A DNA stretch of 64,000 bases. It comes from Vallicoccus soli. Its GTDB lineage: Bacteria > Actinomycetota > Actinomycetes > Motilibacterales > Motilibacteraceae. Every line of letters starts with the position of its first letter. Position 1 is the stretch's first letter. The DNA is taken from positions 186,001-250,000 of the forward strand of contig NZ_QZEZ01000002.1 in the NCBI RefSeq assembly GCF_003594885.1, written 5' to 3'. Below the pieces are notes generated by a model. That model was given only the letters and a program-made list of their open reading frames with translations, did not search any database and had not been told where the DNA came from. A program made the translations under genes and the position numbers. Positions 62,195 through 64,000 of this stretch are shown one piece after another.

Positions 62195-63427
62195 ATGTCC
62201 GTCCGCACCGTGGCCCTGCTCACCGCAGGCGGCCTCGCTCCGTGCCTCTCCTCCGCCGTCGGCGGACTCATCGAGCGCTACACGGAGATCGCCCCGGACG
62301 TCGAGATCCTGGCCTACCGCGACGGCTACCAGGGCCTGCTCACCGGCGACTCGGTCCGCGTGACCCCCGAGGTCCGCGAGAGCGCGCACCTGCTGCACCA
62401 GTTCGGCGGCAGCCCCATCGGCAACAGCCGGGTCAAGCTCACCAACGTCGCCGACCTCGTCAAGCGCGGCCTCGTCGCCGAGGGCGACGACCCGCTGCGC
62501 GTCGCGGCCGAGCAGCTCACCCGCGACGGCGTGGACGTGCTGCACACCATCGGCGGCGACGACACCAACACCACCGCGGCGGACCTCGCGGCGTACCTCA
62601 GGCGCAACGACTACGACCTGACGGTCGTCGGGCTGCCCAAGACCATCGACAACGACATCGTCCCGGTGCGCCAGAGCCTCGGCGCGTGGACGGCCGCCGA
62701 GCAGTCCGCCCTCTTCGCCCGCAACATCGTCGCCGAGCACGGGTCGAACCCGCGCATGCTCATCGTCCACGAGATCATGGGCCGGCACTGCGGCTGGCTC
62801 GCCGCCGCGACGGCGAAGTACTACCGCGGCTGGCTCGACGACCGCGACAACCTCGGCTGGAACCCCGGCATCGGCCTGGACCGCATGAGCTGGGAGGTCC
62901 ACGGCGTGTACGTCCCCGAGCTCTCCTTCGACGTCGAGGCCGAGGCCGCCCGCCTGCGCCGGACGATGGACGAGGTCGGCTGCGTCAACATCTTCCTCAG
63001 CGAGGGCGCGGGCATCGACACCATCGTCGGCGAGATCGAGGGCCGCGGCGAGACCGTCGCCCGCGACCCCTTCGGCCACGTCAAGATCGACACCATCAAC
63101 CCCGGGTCCTGGTTCGCCGGGCAGTTCGCCGAGCGCATCGGCGCGCTGAAGACGATGGTCCAGAAGAGCGGCTACTTCAGCCGCTCCGCCGCCCCCAACG
63201 CCGACGACCTGCGCCTCATCAAGAGCTGCACCGACTACGCCGTCGAGTGCGCCCTGCGCCGCGAGCCCGGGCTCATCGGGCACGACGAGGCGGCCGGCGG
63301 GCGCCTGCGGGCCGTGGAGTTCGAGCGCGTCGCCGGCGGCAAGGCCTTCGACGTCACCACCCCCTGGTTCGTGCGGATGCTCGAGGAGATCGGCCAGCCG
63401 CTCGGCGAGCCCGCCGCCGCCCACTGA
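62195..63427 (+). CDS. pfp: Pyrophosphate-dependent 6-phosphofructokinase
   Basis: The 410-residue PFK phosphorylates fructose 6-phosphate. Visible are TAGGLAPCLSSAVGGLIERY, IGGDDTNTTA, PKTIDNDIVPVRQSLG and VHEIMGRHCGWLAAATA. The GGDD Asp in place of Gly and the Lys in PKTIDND are the markers of PPi rather than ATP use. The ATG is preceded by GGAGGG. A TAGGGT element at 62101 may be its -10. Confidence 0.92.
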   Translation: MSVRTVALLTAGGLAPCLSSAVGGLIERYTEIAPDVEILAYRDGYQGLLTGDSVRVTPEVRESAHLLHQFGGSPIGNSRVKLTNVADLVKRGLVAEGDDPLRVAAEQLTRDGVDVLHTIGGDDTNTTAADLAAYLRRNDYDLTVVGLPKTIDNDIVPVRQSLGAWTAAEQSALFARNIVAEHGSNPRMLIVHEIMGRHCGWLAAATAKYYRGWLDDRDNLGWNPGIGLDRMSWEVHGVYVPELSFDVEAEAARLRRTMDEVGCVNIFLSEGAGIDTIVGEIEGRGETVARDPFGHVKIDTINPGSWFAGQFAERIGALKTMVQKSGYFSRSAAPNADDLRLIKSCTDYAVECALRREPGLIGHDEAAGGRLRAVEFERVAGGKAFDVTTPWFVRMLEEIGQPLGEPAAAH

Positions 63428-63491
63428 CGCGCCCGGAGCACGCCGACCGGAGGGCGCATCGGCGCCGTGGACCAGGGGAAGGGGGACCGCC

Positions 63492-64000
63492 ATGTGCGGG
63501 ATCACCGGTGAGGTCAGGTTCGACGGCACGGCGGCCGACGTCGCCGCCGTCGCGCGGATGTGCGACGCGATGCAGCGGCGGGGCCCCGACGACCACGGGG
63601 TCCACGCCGCGGGGCGGATCGCCCTGGGCCACCGGCGGCTCTCGATCGTCGACCTGTCGACGTCGGGGCACCAGCCGATGGTCGACCCGGTCCTCGGCCT
63701 CGAGGTCGTCTTCAACGGGATGGTCTACAACTACAAGCAGCTGCGCGAGGAGCTGCGGGCCGCCGGCTACTCCTTCTTCTCCACCTCCGACACCGAGGTG
63801 GTCCTCAAGGCGTACCACCGGTGGGGCGAGTCGTTCGTCGACCACCTGCTCGGCATGTTCGCGATCGTCATCCACGAGCGCGACACCGGGCGGGTGGTCA
63901 TGGCCCGCGACCGGCTCGGCATCAAGCCGCTCTACCTCGCCCAGGTCGGCGGCGCGCTGCGCTTCGCCTCCAGCCTCCCCGCCCTGCTGCGCGCGGGCGG
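63492..64000 (+). CDS. N-acetylglutaminylglutamine amidotransferase-like, class II (partial)
   Basis: The frame runs off the window after 169 codons. It starts MCGITGEVRFDGTAADVAAV (Cys2 nucleophile of class II glutamine amidotransferases), with RRGPDDHGVH, ALGHRRLSIVDLS, GHQPMVDP, VFNGMVYNYKQLREEL, STSDTEVVLKAYHRWGESF and ARDRLGIKPLYLA. It belongs to the asparagine-synthetase family; the phrasing of the N-terminus fits the enzyme of the osmoprotectant dipeptide NAGGN, but asparagine synthase is not excluded. GGGGAAGGGGG precedes the ATG. Confidence 0.8.
   Translation, partial: MCGITGEVRFDGTAADVAAVARMCDAMQRRGPDDHGVHAAGRIALGHRRLSIVDLSTSGHQPMVDPVLGLEVVFNGMVYNYKQLREELRAAGYSFFSTSDTEVVLKAYHRWGESFVDHLLGMFAIVIHERDTGRVVMARDRLGIKPLYLAQVGGALRFASSLPALLRAG

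Overview
This window is chromosomal DNA from a very GC-rich actinobacterium (roughly three quarters or more G+C, with near-total G/C at third codon positions). Evidence includes an mraZ-rsmH-ftsL division cluster, a DnaE2 mutasome operon with a LexA box of the actinobacterial type, a GlnR box and an NnaR-type regulator over the nitrate-assimilation operon, an Rv2175c/PknL-like pair and a type II DAHP synthase. Carotenoid genes suggest a pigmented soil or surface actinobacterium (Kineosporiales, Geodermatophilales or Motilibacterales style), but I cannot fix the genus. No rRNA, tRNA, CRISPR array, prophage or classical insertion sequence is visible.

Layout. 1-2.6 kb (minus): ftsI start, ftsL-like gene, rsmH and mraZ, with MraZ boxes upstream. 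2.8-7.5 kb (plus): a MoxR ATPase, DUF58, transglutaminase operon. 8-16 kb (minus): DUF6504, HEPN, dnaE2, a methyltransferase, dinB and DUF3040, headed by a LexA box and a hairpin-rich leader. 16.4-19.2 kb (plus): a Tat-exported PHP metallohydrolase, an unknown gene and argA. 19.3-23.8 kb (plus): carotenoid-tailoring genes (CrtA-like, CruF, CruG-like, CrtD-like). 23.9-33.0 kb (minus): a seven-gene overlapping operon for nitrate and nitrite reduction plus siroheme, from a GlnR box. 33.2-35.4 kb (minus): metF, a SIMPL protein and a CDP-alcohol phosphatidyltransferase. 35.4-42.0 kb (plus): the carotenoid core crtE-crtI-[DUF559]-crtB plus a GT2 and a mini-protein. 42-49.4 kb: an aminotransferase, an Rv2175c-like protein, a LysM transglycosylase, an M20 peptidase, a PknL-like kinase and endonuclease IV. 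49.5-58.8 kb: a PrmC-like methyltransferase, type I DAHP synthase with an aromatic leader peptide, an AMIN-like protein, threonine aldolase, an amidase, small proteins, an S9 peptidase and CIRCE-controlled hsp20. 59-64 kb: an aldo/keto reductase, peptide deformylase, class II DAHP synthase, PPi-phosphofructokinase and the start of an NAGGN-type amidotransferase.

Most unusual feature: four intergenic sites (7.6, 38.1, 39.3 and 49.4 kb) carry copies of one palindromic element made of a 'long' and a 'short' half, with the long half repeated in tandem at a 62-64 bp period. Two of these elements, in opposite orientation, bracket a DUF559 nuclease gene that sits between crtI and crtB. This resembles a REPIN arrangement with a nuclease in place of a transposase. 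Other signals: a W-F-P-Y leader peptide and attenuator hairpin before aroF, three genes that appear to start with CTG in the context CTGAGC, many leaderless promoters, and a near-perfect inverted repeat in front of the carotenoid-cluster glycosyltransferase.
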